A DNA stretch of 64,000 bases from Anadara kagoshimensis. Lineage: Eukaryota; Mollusca; Bivalvia; Arcoida; Arcidae. Positions 46,701-60,068 of this stretch are shown here, piece by piece (within the stretch, counting starts at the first letter, position 1; each line of letters begins with the position of its first letter). The position numbers and the translations under genes were made by a program. The stretch covers positions 9,588,898 to 9,652,897 of the forward strand of contig CM037864.1 in assembly GCA_021292105.1 (NCBI GenBank). The letters are read 5' to 3'. Below the pieces are notes generated by a model. The model did not search any database. It saw only the letters and a list, made by a program, of their open reading frames with translations, and was not told the DNA's origin.

Positions 46701-49199
46701 GTGGACAGAAATATCTGATATATTTTCCAATACACGAGATATAAACTTTCATTAAGCAGCTGGTTAAGCTAAACGAGCTTTGGTCAACTTAAGCAGATCC
46801 TGACTGACTTATAGGACGATATAGTCAAAGAACATTGATCTGTTTGCTTGTCCTTAAATTTAAATATTTATTATGAAAACGTACATTTATGTATAGAAAA
46901 AATATGTTTATTTCGTTTACATCATGGCAAACACGCATTTTAATGAATGACAGTGTGAACTGCAAAAACTGCGTGCACGATCTGATGACAGAGCGGTTAT
47001 GTTTTAGGGTTAATTTATTATTGTTAATTGGGGACTGGCAACTATTAGCAACAGTTTCGATTATGATATATCAATAAGTATGCTGTATATAGGTAAACAA
47101 CATTAACCTTTCCGCTTGACCTTTGATTTAAATATTCATTATAAACGAGTACATTTAGGTTGCAGATATCATGCGTGTATATTTCGTCTACCTTATGTGA
47201 AAACTGATCATGGGCAATATAAATATGTATTAACTGCGAATCCTAACGTTACCCATGTTTTCGGTGGACCCTCCTATATGAATATTCCTAATGAAAGGTC
47301 AAACAGACAGGTCAATGTTGTTTGCCTATACCAGTCAAACCTATATGGCATAATAGACTTGTTGTTTACTGTGAAAATATGGTGAAAAAAACACTGACCT
47401 GTCCGCTAGGTTATTTATTAGGAATATTTATAGTCGATAATCCACTAAATACATGGGTAGTGTTAAGATTCGCAGTTAATACATAAACAACGTACATTTC
47501 CCGTGATATAGACGATTTAACACCTATGTCACCTATACATAAATGTACTGGTCCATGATACATACTTTAATTAAGGGTCAATCCGATAAGCCAATGTTGT
47601 TTGCCTATATATTTGTATTTTTAATACAGGATGAGGGGGTTTTAACTGCTGATGTTTATGTGAATCATGCCTGGAATGATAACAGACTGCAATGGAACCC
47701 AGAACAATTCGGGGGAATAACAAGTCTCAACATTCCATCAGATTTAATCTGGAAACCAGATGTTATCCTTTACAATAAGTAAGTCGGCCGGCTTTATTTT
47801 ACTCAATTGAATCATGTCCTGATTAACGTCCATATAGAGAATATTTTACTTTTGTCGGAGATGACGTCCTTGGTGACGTATCATGTCGTAAACATATATG
47901 TAATTTTTTGTTTGTTTGTCATATTAGTATCTATAGCAACTGCATAGTCATTTCTTTACCGATACTCTATATTGTAGATTACATATTATACCAGTGCTAA
48001 CTTCATAGCACTAGACGGCCGTTTTGGAATACAATTTTTTATCAGTAGTGCTTGGACCAAAATTGTTAAACCAAAATCACTCTCAGGATGTTGAAAAGAT
48101 ACCCAAAGAACCAACATGTATTTTGCCAAATTTAGCTATACAAATGATTTGCATGGGGGAATATACCTTAGGTTTTGATGAATTTCAAATTTTACCTAGC
48201 AGCACATTTAGAGAATAGTATATATCTGACAATAATACACAATTATTTCCTACTGAGTTTGTGATATCCTCGGGGAAATATTTACCAGCAGAGATACCGC
48301 CTTAGTGGTTTAAATTACATATAAACAGATAAACAGGTTTACGAATCGCAGTATCTCTTGTTGCCTATGTTTTAATCACATTCTAGTGATCCTTGTGTAG
48401 TAAATATTGTTAACTCGCTTGTCGAAGACTGATGGTTTTCGTTGGATTCCCCGGTATCATCAACGATCTAAACTGATTGCCTCGAAGTGAGTGAAAATCT
48501 CTTACCCGGGGCGTCAAACAATATCACTCCATTCAATACTCTAAAGGACCATGAGTATCATTTATTGTGTACATGCTACTGTGCTGCTCAACTCTATTTT
48601 CCTAGCTTTCCATTTGTCCCTCCACCCTTAAGACCGTTCATGCAGACACTTCTTGTCCAAAGCCATTCTCCTCAACTGTTAAGCAAAATTTTACAAAATT
48701 ATTTACATTAATAGGAGATGTGCATATCATTAACCTGGGTTGGTTAAGTCATTATCCTAGGAGTTATGGCTCTTAGAATAAAAATGAAAATCACAAAAAG
48801 TATCTAATGGCGTATGGATTCTAATTAACTGAACTTACTTGTTTATTTTGTTACAGTGCTGGTTCGGACTCTGGGATGCTTTATGATAATATCCAACTTA
48901 TTGTGGAAAACAATGGTCAGGTAACATGGATTCCGCCAATGAAGCTTACATCTCAATGTGAAGAACAAGGTTGGATCAGCAAGGGGATCATTTGCAAGTG
49001 GATATTTGGTTCGTGGACCTACAGCTCCAATAACATCGACTTCATCAATGGTACCCAAGGAGTGGATACTACCTCTTACTTTCCAAATTCGAAAATTAAT
49101 CTTGTAAATACAAGTGCTGTGAAGAATTCGGTAAAGTATCCGTGTTGCCCGGAGAAATACTCAGATTTAACCTACACGCTGGAGCTGAAGAAATACTAA
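43465..49199 (+). CDS. Acetylcholine-binding-protein-like secreted Cys-loop protein
   Basis: Four exons: 43465-43513, 46297-46418, 47630-47778 and 48857-49199, in phases 1, 0 and 2, encoding 220 residues. Residues 1-17 are a hydrophobic signal peptide. The rest is a nicotinic-receptor-type ligand-binding domain: W-N-P-x-x-F-G-G-I at 79-87, W-x-P-D-x-x-L-Y-N at 98-106 (loop A Tyr105), G-S-W-T-Y at 158-162 (loop B Trp160), and loop C Tyr201, Cys203-Cys204, Tyr208. Translation stops 12 residues after loop C, where a receptor would enter its first membrane helix. The product is therefore soluble, like molluscan AChBP, which is about this length and pentameric. The Cys-loop (Cys141-Cys153) has 11 residues between its cysteines and no F-P-F-D. 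At the loop D position, where Trp is usual, I align Tyr67. An N-glycosylation site N-G-T lies at 171-173. A role in binding acetylcholine or similar ligands outside the cell is inferred. Confidence 0.88.
43685..43755. repeat. (GA)n microsatellite
   Basis: Interrupted GA run in intron 1 of the AChBP-like gene. Confidence 0.95.
44050..44285 (-). mobile_element. tRNA-derived SINE family 1, partial
   Basis: Keeps the tail (GGGATTTTACGTT), the TCTAGACGTCACCAG block and the CATGCCTGCCGTGAC block; the head is missing. Confidence 0.6.
46297..46418 (+). CDS. AChBP-like exon 2 (N-terminal helix and first strand)
   Basis: Acceptor TTTCAG; 122 bp encoding the L-L-x-x-Y helix typical of Cys-loop N-termini. 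It ends R-K-Y before donor GTATGT. Confidence 0.85.
46815..47085. repeat. Partial MITE-A relative in intron 2
   Basis: One end, AACATTGATCTGTTTGCTTG with TTAAATATTTATTATG, is visible; a clear opposite end was not found. Confidence 0.4.
47088..47330. mobile_element. MITE-A copy with intact ends
   Basis: TATAGGTAAACAACATTAACC at the left and its near complement ending GGTCAATGTTGTTTGCCTATA at the right. About 240 bp, in intron 2 of the AChBP-like gene. Confidence 0.75.
47381..47611. mobile_element. MITE-A copy, opposite orientation
   Basis: Ends AACACTGACCTGTCCGCT and, inverted, CCAATGTTGTTTGCCTATAT. Its right end is 18 bp from the exon 3 acceptor and may supply part of the pyrimidine-rich tract. 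Confidence 0.7.
47630..47778 (+). CDS. AChBP-like exon 3 (loops D and A)
   Basis: Acceptor AATACAG, donor GTAAGT, 149 bp. Contains W-N-D-N-R-L-Q-W-N-P and W-K-P-D-V-I-L-Y-N. Confidence 0.9.
47975..48245. repeat. Interspersed repeat family D copy
   Basis: ATTATACCAGTGCTAACTTC, CACTAGACGGCCGTTTTGG, TCAGTAGTGCTTGGACC and the TCTGACAATAATACACAATT end block, as at 7240 and 50865. Confidence 0.6.
48857..49199 (+). CDS. AChBP-like exon 4 (Cys-loop, loops B and C, stop)
   Basis: Acceptor TTACAG. 343 bp covering the Cys-loop, G-S-W-T-Y, the vicinal Cys pair in Y-P-C-C-P-E-K-Y and the stop TAA at 49197-49199. Confidence 0.9.
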
Positions 49200-49836
49200 A
49201 AATGGTGTACAAAGATGGTACTTTAAACCCGGTTTTTAAATTTGAGAGAACATTATTTTCACAATAATTCGCGAGATGGTCCGATCGTGAATTGACACGA
49301 GCTTTGTATTCGGACTGCAAAAGTGCAAAATCAAGTTGCTTTTCACAACTTCAAATCTTTTTGTTTGTTTGTTTCAGTTTTCAAATTGGACGTTTTTACT
49401 AGAATCTACAAAAACTGTTATATAATATGGTTTAGTCAAAAACAAACATACTAATCCATGTCCGAATTAGGTAGGGAATTACATTTCCAAATCATGTTTT
49501 TTTTGGATTTGACAGAAAGGCGCCATAATAATTTCTATAAAAGGAAACATTGCATTCTGAAATTTTATTTGAACATATATTGGAGATGCGTTTCTACTAG
49601 ATTTAAACGAACGTTCACTGAAATAATTTGAACAAAATTACAGTAATTTGTCTTTCATTCACAAACAAAGCATTACATTTGTCATTAGCATTTTTACAAA
49701 AGCAGACTCTGGAAACGTTCAATTGAAGATGGTTACAGATGAGAGATAAAAATTGGACAATTTTGTTAGTTTCTTGGCGATACTTGTAAAAGAATAACGG
49801 AAAACATATGTGTTGTGTACTTTTTATAGTTTTTGA

Positions 49837-49842
49837 AATAAA
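49837..49842 (+). promoter_or_regulatory. Candidate polyadenylation signal of the AChBP-like gene
   Basis: AATAAA about 640 bp past the stop codon. No nearer plus-strand AATAAA was noticed. Confidence 0.4.
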
Positions 49843-50365
49843 TATCGCATTTCTATTCTTTTGTCGTAATTAGTAGGGATTTGTAAAGGCAAACTACATC
49901 GACCTGTACGGTTGACCTTATATTTGAATACTGATTATGGACATGTTTGTGTTAAGGAAAGCAATGTCATGGCAACTAATGGCGTTCTAATGTCAGTGAT
50001 GTCATTAAATTGCACAATTCAGGCCAGGTTTCATTCTTTTTGTTTGGAATTCAAGCATTCAGTGCCTTTGTCGGAACATTGGGGGCGTAACCGGCGATCC
50101 GTTAATTGTTATCATGAACAGAGTGAAAAGAGGTATTTTACTTTGACCTTATAACACGTGCCCGGTATTCAATTTTCAAGATGGAAGCATGATAGAAGAA
50201 GCTCAGTCGGTGTGAGAATAAAATTGCAGATAGTTACATGTAGATTTGTTAGTCAGTAAATGTTACGTTGGGTATTCTTGCTTTTGATTTAGTTCTTCGA
50301 TTCACGTCATCATTTGTTGTTGACACGGATGCTGAGAGTTAAAAACATAACCGTAATGCAAATTT

Positions 50366-50594
50366 GAAGTAAACAACATTGGCATGTCCGCTTGACCTTG
50401 CATTTAAAATATTCATATACGATAATACAGCCAATACATGGGTAGTGTTAGGATTCGAGTAAATGCATGAACATTGCGCGTTTCAAGTAATGTAATAATG
50501 TATACGAATTAACACCTGTTTCCTATAAATAAATGTACTGGTCCAGAAGAATATTTGAATTAAAAGCAAAACGGACACATCAATGTTGTTCAAT
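50366..50594. mobile_element. MITE-A copy
   Basis: Inverted ends AACAACATTGGCATGTCCGC and ACACATCAATGTTGTT about 230 bp apart. Confidence 0.6.
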
Positions 50595-50864
50595 TACCAG
50601 CTGTTATTAAAGGCAAAAAAATTGACCTGTTAACTCGACCTTTAATTAAGAATATCCATATACATTAAAACCTCGATTCATCGCCACCATTTGTTCAGTC
50701 AAATTTTGGCGTTAAAAAGGGGTTTGGCAATAAACCGAGGGAGGCAAAACATAAACAAAATGGATTTGGGACTTCAAAATAGTGTGGCGATAAGCGAGGT
50801 GGCAAAGTTATCGAGGGGCATTATAACGAGGTTTTACTGTAGATGATCCGCCCAGTACTTTGGT

Positions 50865-51130
50865 AACTACACATTATACCAGTGTTAATTTTACAACACT
50901 AGACGGCCGTTTCGGAATAACATTGCTTATCAGTAGTGCTTGGACCGAAATTGTGAAGCTAACATTTTTTTCAAGATGGTAAAAGATAGATCCAAAAGAT
51001 ATAAATTATCAAATTTAGCTAAGGAAATACTTTGCATGAGAGAGTGTACCTTAGTTTTGAAGAATTTCAGATTTGTATGTGCAGCAAATGTAGACATAGT
51101 CTATTTCTGACAATGATACACAATTATTGT
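50865..51130. repeat. Interspersed repeat family D copy
   Basis: CACATTATACCAGTGTTAAT, CACTAGACGGCCGTTTCGG and AATGATACACAATTATT blocks. Confidence 0.6.
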
Positions 51131-52182
51131 TGACTCTTATAACTTTTGGTAAATATTTTCCTTTCTGTCTTTTCAACGCGCCCATTGATTTTACATATAC
51201 ATATTTGAAAATAATTGATACCCCACGAAGTTAGATAAAGAAACACACATAAATGTACTTGTCTTTAATAGATATTTTAATAAAAGGTCAAACGGACAGG
51301 TGAATATTGTTTGCATGTTCATGTAATTTAGACTTACCCATGATTATAATCAAATACAAACATACCGACTCATATTCAAAGTACAATGCAATCCCCCCAA
51401 AAAACAAAGCAAAACCTTTGAAAACTGACAAATTAAGTTAAGCACGTAAACTCCCACCAAAGGAAGTGAGACCAGGTGCTTTGAAATGCCAAATACTTCC
51501 TGTTTAGTTAGCTAGATAGCCACATGCATATGTTTAGTCCAAATTGAGAATGAAAGGAACATGTAACTACGGGGCGTCAAGTGTATCCAGGTTAATTATT
51601 GATACAGAGACATCATACTTATCACCGACAATGTGATGACGGCCATAAAACTTTGTAAGATCTTTGTTAAACTTGTTTTCACTAGCCTGAATTCACAGTT
51701 TATTTATAAGCCGCGCTTAGTTTGCTAAAGTTCAAATAGCGGAAACATGCTCCACGTATAAAAAATGTATTAATTGTGAAACAAATACATCATAAGTAAT
51801 AGAAGCAGGCATATTGCTAGATAGACAAGGAAAATGTCAGTAGTAGAATTGAAGTCATCAATTTTGTCATACAAATGTATCCTTTCGTTGGAGACATAAT
51901 CAAGATATAAGTAAGATAATGAACCTCCTGTGCACGCCAATCATCTGTAATGTTTGTATGTTTATTTATAGTATAGGAATACATTACAACATTACATTCT
52001 GCTTAAAAAAGAACAAAAAATAAATAAATAAATAAATAAATAAAAAACCTGTTAACGATTAGTGATAAAATGAATACATTCTAAGACTATAGATTATTTG
52101 TCGTTCAGTTTCATTACTGGCTACCATTTTGTAAAACGTCGGAATACCATTAGCAATCATATAATTTTACAGGTATGCATAA

Positions 52183-52763
52183 ACAAACAACGTTGACCTG
52201 TCCGCTTGACTTTGCATTAGGAATACTCATATTTACGATGATCCACCCAATACATGGATAGTGTTAAGATTTACAACTAAGATTTACAACTAAAGCATAA
52301 ACAATGCATTTTAACATGATGTAGACGACAAAATCACTTGTGTTCCATATACATAAATGTATCGGACCATAACAAATATTTAATTGAAAGGTCAAGAGGA
52401 CAAGTCAATGTTGTTTGAGTGAGTGAGTAATGGTGTTTAACGTCCCAGTCAAAAATATTTCACTTATATCGAGACGTCGCGAAAGTGCATAAATTTTGCC
52501 TGTGCGTTGCGCTTATGGCATTATACAGCAGGGTTTTTTAGCATGCCAAGCCCACCGTGACACGGGACCTCGTTTATTTTAAGTTCCCATCCGAAAGAAC
52601 CGTGACTTTTATTTCGTAATGCCGAGTGCTTGGCGAAAGAACAGTCACTACCCACTTTCAAGTCTTGGGTCAGAACCGGCTGGGGTTCGAACCCACGACC
52701 CCCCACTTACGTAGCGAGCACTCTACCAACTGAGATACCGCAGTGGTCAATGTCGTTTGCCTT
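52183..52763. mobile_element. MITE-A interrupted by a family 1 SINE
   Basis: The left end is AACAACGTTGACCTGTCCGC. The right end is reached twice, at about 52400-52415 (GTCAATGTTGTTTG) and again after the SINE at 52745-52760 (GTCAATGTCGTTTG), as expected when a SINE inserts and duplicates its target. Confidence 0.75.
52428..52745 (-). mobile_element. tRNA-derived SINE, family 1 (near full length)
   Basis: The tail (GAGTGAGTGAG, AATGGTGTTTAACGTCCCAG) is at the left. The tRNA-like head with GGTTCGAACCC and GCGGTATCTCAGTTGG (reverse) is at the right. Flanked by a 14-bp target duplication. Confidence 0.85.
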
Positions 52764-53717
52764 CGACGTATATGTTTTATGAACTATAACCACTTTTACT
52801 TATGTAAATCAAAAACAGACATACTGATCCATGTCCAAATCACAATCCAAAAGAAAAGTAAAACCATGGCTTTCATAAACATGGAGACATCAAATTTATC
52901 AACAATACTGTGATGATGTCCATAAAACTTTTTGAGGAACCTGATAAGCTTAGGCTTGCAACATCCCTGGGTCAATAATTAATTTGTAAGCATCTTGCTT
53001 TATTGTATTAAGTTCCCATAGTGGGAAAAACTCTACCATAACGTATGTTTAGTCTTTCCGATTTTATTGAACATGTCAATTTAGGTAATATACGCTTAAC
53101 ATAAAAAATTAAAATCTACTGGAAACAACGACTATAAAAATACAAAACAGTAACTATTAAGATCATGTAATAGCTTCAAGAACTCAAATTTTACCATATA
53201 ATAAATCATGCAGTACTGTTAGAATGCATCAGTCTTGAATTCCTTTTGACAAAACCGCGCTAAATGCAAAAGTGTGTTTAGTGATAAATTGCAATGATAA
53301 TGAAGTTCAGAGTCACAACTTCTTAACTCACTGAATTGAATAAAAATCCTAGCAGTTTTGTAGTTTTAAAAGTAAAATCATTCTCCAATTGTTGTTATAA
53401 CAATGGGGTTCTAAGTCACAACTCCTTTGATCAGTGAATGTTGTGAATTTTATAAATCCTTGCATTTATGTAATCATAATGTTAAAATAATTCTCCAACT
53501 GTTGCAATGTTGCAGTTGCAAGTTACATCTCCTTAGCTCACTAAAAAGTGCTAATCTAAATGTTTGTTTTTACAAATCAGTAAAATAATTCTCATTCTTA
53601 AATTGTTAAATAATATTGTAGTTCCAATTCACAGCTCCGATCCTAAGCCCATTTAAATCCTTGCATTGTATACTAATAACAGTAAAATAATAACCTTGTG
53701 AAAGGTTTTTGATTTTT

Positions 53718-53792
53718 TCATCTAGGTGTAAAATTCAAAACTATTCCATTTTCTGGTCTTAGAAATCCAGATTTTTCAAATGTTGGTGGAAT
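53718..53792 (-). CDS. P450 exon i (C-terminus)
   Basis: 75 bp, acceptor TTTCAG. 24 codons ending in T-P-R and TGA, with the G-F-L-R-P-E-N-G-I block usual at P450 C-termini. Confidence 0.88.
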   Translation of the reverse strand: MPPTFEKSGFLRPENGIVLNFTPR

Positions 53793-56700
53793 CTGAAAGT
53801 AAACAATTGGAATGATTATGCACACTGTATTTACAACATAATGTTAAAAATATGCAAAGGTGAAATAAACCGAAAAACATAACTTGACAATAGCCAGGGC
53901 AATAAAAAAACACAATAACAAAACGAACCAAAGTGGAACAAGATTCACAGGAACATTACGGGATAAATGAGAATCTGATAAACATTGATTGTATTGATTG
54001 GTTGAATAAGGTTTAACATCCCAGGCAAGAATATATTTCAAAATTATCGAGAAGTCACCAGCTACAGGTGCAGTGACAAAAATGTTGGCCAATGCAATCC
54101 GCACGAATGCTTCTTTAACGTGCAACGCGAGTACTGACACGAGGCATCGATTCTATAAGGTCTCTTCCGAAGGACCTATGGCTTTATAATAAAGATGTAA
54201 CGTTCATACATTTGACAGTATTGTCAAAATTTGATCAATATTTCACAAATCATCATCTCAAAAAAACGACCAATCAGATTGTGGTATGCTTATTATTTAT
54301 GGTAACACGTTGAACTACACAAAGGTGTTTCCACAACAAACATACTGTCCGCGTTCTGTCAAAATACCATTTATATAGCAGAAATATCAGCCGGTAGACA
54401 TCGACCAATCATATTGTAGTATGGCAACAAATTATACACGGCATTTGCCACACGTCAAACTTAACCAAAGTATTATTACAATTACCATATAGATCAAGTT
54501 CGAACAAAATCCGGGCATTATTACAAGAGTTATCCAGAAACCATCGATCAATCGGACTAAAATATCATAATTAGTTATGCATATATTTCGTAACATATCA
54601 ATCAAAAACAAACATACTAATCTATGTCCTAATCACAATCCAGAAGTAAAGTAAAAACGTTGGAACTGACAAGTTAGGTTAGACACGCGAACTTTCACCA
54701 GGGAAGTGAGATCGGGTTGTCCGGAAGGGTCATCACCTCCTGTTTAGCTAGCTACACCCGCCACGTGTGTAATCAAAAATTGTGTCAAAGGAACATGACA
54801 CTATGGGACGTCAAATATATCCAGGGCAATCCTGGACACAGAGACATCAAACTTATTAACAATACTGTGATGACGACCATAAAACTTTTTGAGGGCCTTG
54901 ATAAACCTAGGCTTGCAATATCCCCCAGTCAACGATTTATTTCCAAGCAGCATACCAATCTTATTATTTTCGACTCATTTGGAGATGTTCAACTAGTCAC
55001 TCATAATGAGTCTTCAATATGACACAATAGATAAGACGTCCCTAGCACTGCAGTTGAAGAGGTATTATATAGGAAAAAATAATCTTTGTCTTAAACGTTT
55101 TCTGAAACAGTCGTCACTAAATTGCTAGCTAAATCTATTTCAGAATCAGTACGCTATGACATACTGTATCTGACTGGGCCATAGATAACGGACATCGAGA
55201 ATGACGGCAAAAATACTTAAGAAGGCTATAACTTCCCTAGGTTGTTCTACAAACAAGTCTTAATTAATATTACCCACAAAAATTGGAATTTGCTAATACA
55301 CAGTTAACTAGCTATAACACCCCTTAATACTGAAGGGCTCTCGGTGACCGAGGTCGTAAGCAACCCCTCTCATCACCTAAATCGGAATCCAAATCGGAAA
55401 GATCATAGTGTTATGATATTTATTTGGTCGCTCGGCGAGTATCCGTATTCTTGGTTATTCCGGTTGCCTCTACCATCTTGATCTGACCATCATCATATAG
55501 ATGAAAAATCATGGGCTAATGCAAAACAAACCGTCTTTACTGTTAACTTTCTTAAAAATTGTTTCTTTAAAATGAGTTTTTAACATTTACATAAAAAGGT
55601 GTACAAACCTGTGTTTCACTGGTAGTAGTAACTGTATATTCTTGTAAAATCTTAACTGCGGCTAATTTAACTTCAAGTAAAGCTAATTTCATTCCAAAAC
55701 AATTTCTTTTTCCGCAACCAAATGGTAAATAAGAATATCTAAATTTGTCTTTGTTTGATGGAGAAAACCTGAAACAAATTGGAAAAAAATCAAAATTTAT
55801 TATCATTTACTACAGGAATTATTTCTAAATTCGTTGATTAGATAATCGATGGTCTCAATTTGCGTTTGTTTTTTATTGAAAAGTTCCGTTTGGCACTTGT
55901 ATTGTGTTTTTAATTCCTTTGGCTTTTGCCAAATAATAATATTTTGCTGCTTTTATGGAAAATTTAGAAAATAAGGCAAACTATGAAACTATCGTATATG
56001 TTTAGCGTGCAGATTTTTAAAGCATAAAGACATTGCTAATAATACTCATTTGTTTTATTAAAATACTTTGTTTTATTCATGCTTGATGTTTAAGGCCAGA
56101 AGACTTCTGTGATTGTTGTAGTATGCATTACATATTATACCAATGTTAATTTTACAGCACTAAACGGTGGCGCTATAAATGGGCATGGCGATAAAGTTAG
56201 AGGATCTTGTAAATTAATAGACTTTTGGTCTTCAAAGTGCTGCGGCGATAATTCAGGTGGCAAAGTTAAGTGCCACTATTGTATAGATTTACTGCATGCA
56301 AAATGTATATTTTATGATAGTTTAAGCAGCAATAGAGTGAGTGAGTGAGGAATGGTGTTTAACGTCAAAGTCAAGAATATTTTACATATATGGAGACGTC
56401 GCCAGCTGTAGGCGAAGGTGCGAAAATTTTGCCTGTGCATTGCGCTGATGGAATTATACAGCAGGGTTCTTTAGCGTGCCAAGGCCACCGTGACACAGGA
56501 CCTCGTTTATTTTAAGTTTCCATCCGAAAGAACCGTGACTTTCATTTCGTAATGCCGAGTGCTTGGCGAAAGAACAGTCACTACCCACTTTTAAGTCTTG
56601 GGTCAGACCCGACCAAGGATCGAACCCACGACCTCCCACTTACGGAGCGAGCAATCTACCAATTGAGCTACCGCAGTGGTTACAAACAGCAATAGATGTA

Positions 56701-59216
56701 ATATCATACCTTTCTGGATTAAAAACTTCAGGTTCCTCCCATAAATCTGGATTTCTGTGAATTGCATATACAGGAAAACATACATCCATACCTTTTGGTA
56801 TCTGTTGACCCTTAATACTGGTGGAAGCATTTGCTTTCCTGTTAAATCTGAATTTAAAAAAAAAGAAAACTTTAATTACTGTTTTTAAAAAATGCTCTAT
56901 AACATCATAAGTAAAATATAATTTTGGCTTTGTATTAATTTTCGCGCAAAACAAACGACCACGAAATAAGCGGAAATAAGTAAACCGCAAAATATATACG
57001 TTTACAGTAACTAAAGCACAATTTTTTTATGCGAACAATTTCATTTTAACTTTGTTTTTTAGTTTTATTTGTTTGAATATCTATTCGCGTGCCCACATAT
57101 TGTAGGTAATTTTAAATTAAGTAATATTCAATTTTTTCAATAAATGTTTTGCAAGTATGTATAAGACTGTATGGAAATCTGTTGGAATTAACAAATTTGT
57201 TATTAAATGTGTGGTATATTGAAAATAAGAAATAATTCTTGTGAAGCAGTGGTCTAGTTGGTTAAAAACAAATATGTCCTATTAAAATATTGGCTTTATA
57301 AGTACTATGTCATTATTATGCATTATGCTACATACTAACTATATTAATAGAATCCATCACAATTTGCAGTGCCAGATAGGGAAATCTCAACCTAAGATCT
57401 AATGTATTTGGTCCAAAACAAGGCTTGTTGAGTTCTGGACCAAATATATTATAACGAACAAGGTTGAGATTTTCTTATCTGGCATCACAAGTAGTAATTG
57501 ATTCTATTATATTTCTTGCATCAGAAAGTAATTTTTATTTTCAATTTAAAATCAGTTTCAACTTATCAATACACCTCTGATTTTGTTGATAAAATTTTGC
57601 AGTAAAAGAAGCGTGTATCCTATCTTGTACAGGGAGTACAAGATGGAGATATCTTGCACCTCTCTTTTTATGGATTTTTCTATCTTGGGTGCAAGAGTAA
57701 TATTTTCGTATCTATACATGATTCATACACATGACTTTATTAAAATATATAAAATTATCTGACAATTCCCCGACACTTACCCGATAGAATTCCACTTTCC
57801 CCGGATATTCTAATTCACTTCAAAACATCGCTAGGCTCAGTAACATGTGTCTATTTTACATTCGTACACTAAACTGTTGGTGAAAATGGTAATGATGGCA
57901 AAGTACAAGGTTGGTTGGTTGATTGAATGTTGCTTAACGCCGCATCAACAATTTTTCAGCTATTCGCGACGATAACTATTTTATTAATCTCTATTAGTTA
58001 ATCTATGAACACTTTCATTTATGCATGTGAAGTGCGATTGTGTTGTATTGATGCCTTGTACTAGCGCGCACACAGAGCGACTTCAACGTGCTAGCTCACA
58101 AAGTCAGTATGTCGCAGACAAGCGTACCACTCCCCCAGTCCATTGTACTGATACCAGGTGAACCAGTAAAGGCCAACGGCAAGGAAAATTCACTTTCCCA
58201 CGTGTGGTCTGAGCGGAATTCGAACTCGCAGCGGTGAGAGACCCTGGATTATTCATTATGCTACCGTGCCCACCGCCCCCCCCCCCCGCAAAGTACAAGG
58301 GGGCATTGAAATATGTAGTAGCATCACGTGAAAGGGAAAGCCAATTATACGTCCTGTTCTGATCAGTAATGTGGGAAAAGTACGTAGACCAGATAAGAAA
58401 AGGCATTACAAAAGTTCCATTCGGGAACAACTCCTGCGAAATAAACAAAATTCCCTGACAATTCCCCGACATTTCCTAAATTTTTAAATTCATTCAATAA
58501 AAAAAACATACTTATCCATGTCCGAATCACAATCCAGAAGCAAAGTTAAAACTTTGGAACTGACAAGTCAGGTAAGACACTTCCACCAGGGAAGTGAGAC
58601 CGGATTCTCCGGTGAGCACCTCCTGTTTAGCTAGCTACACCCGCCACGTGTGTAACAAAAATGACTTTTTTATCCCACAATTCTCTGAAATCAAAATTCT
58701 TTGACTTTTCCAAGACATGTTATCTACCATATGTCTAACACTGGATATGTATTTATTAACTGCGAATCTGATCGCATGGATCCTTCTGTATGGATATTTC
58801 TTATGAAAGGCCAAACGGGCAGGTCATTGTAGTTTGACTGTACTTCGATTCTATGTTATTGCATTTGAAATTTGTTTATTGCTTAACATTTTTGGTTAAA
58901 ACTTTGCTATTTTTGTTTTATATTGTTTACCTTAGAAATGGTGGATAAAGTCGAAATGTTTCAGACGTGACCATGTCAAGGCAAGGCAAATCCATAACAT
59001 CATACGATGGAGTTCTCTGTAAATATTAAAATGTTAAAATACAATGTAAAAACATATTATGAATTAAAATCACAATTTCAAATTTTATTTGAATGACATG
59101 TTGTGAACTCGTGTTTTATTTAAGGTGTTCAGGATCATTCATGGCAAAATCAGTGGTTAGGGTCTGTGAACTTTGAGCACCAACACTGAATATTATTTGT
59201 CATTCCTATTTCGCTA

Positions 59217-59250
<34 letters not shown>

Positions 59251-59946
59251 TGTGTGTGTGTATGCGTGTTCATCGTAACTCATTTCTTATTTTTATGTGA
59301 ACCTTGCGTGCTCTAGTTTGTCTTGGTTAGCTTACTAAAATTTTAAGTATACTCAAGTATTTGTATTCTGTATTTTCTTTCCATTTATTAGTAGAACAGG
59401 AACATTTACCTTATGGAATTTTTCATCAATTTCCTCTCTCAGGCGTTGTTGCCATTCCTCGTTAGTTGCTAGGCAATATAAAAGAAAGGCCAGGGCATTG
59501 GCTGTTGTATCATATCCAGCAAGAATGAAGAATAAGCAATTGGCCAAAATGACATCCTCATCTAATTCTGAAACTTAATCCAAACATATTAAATTTAGTG
59601 CTAATGTTCATATTTTCCTTGTACGCTAAAGAGCATTCCATAATATGAACGTAATATAAAAATCGTACATGAACTAGATTTGTTTCACTGACGCATGACT
59701 GGTTTTGAAAGTCCTGCCTAAAGGTGATTTTCCATATACTCACAAAATCGAACATTCGATAATAAAAGGTATTTTCTAAAATGTAAGATAAGTCTAAACA
59801 GCAAATACCTGGCTAAGAAGCAGTTCCTTGCCTCTTGCCTATTGCAAGTCCGAGAAGCAAGCTTGATCATTTTTTAGTTGTTATTAATGACTTGACGGTG
59901 GTGGGAGACTACCCTTCCTCTGAAAAGGGTAGTGGTTGGCAAACAA

Positions 59947-59986
<40 letters not shown>

Positions 59987-59997
59987 CATGGTTTGTA

Positions 59998-60068
<71 letters not shown>

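Larger units (their letters stand above)
49860..53700. other. Intergenic repeats between AChBP-like and P450 genes
   Basis: MITE-A copies at 50366-50594 and 52183-52763; an AACCTCG-type palindromic repeat at 50650-50842; family D at 50865-51130; family B at 51340-51690 and 52800-52990; (AAAT)n at 52018-52045. No exon recognised. Confidence 0.55.
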
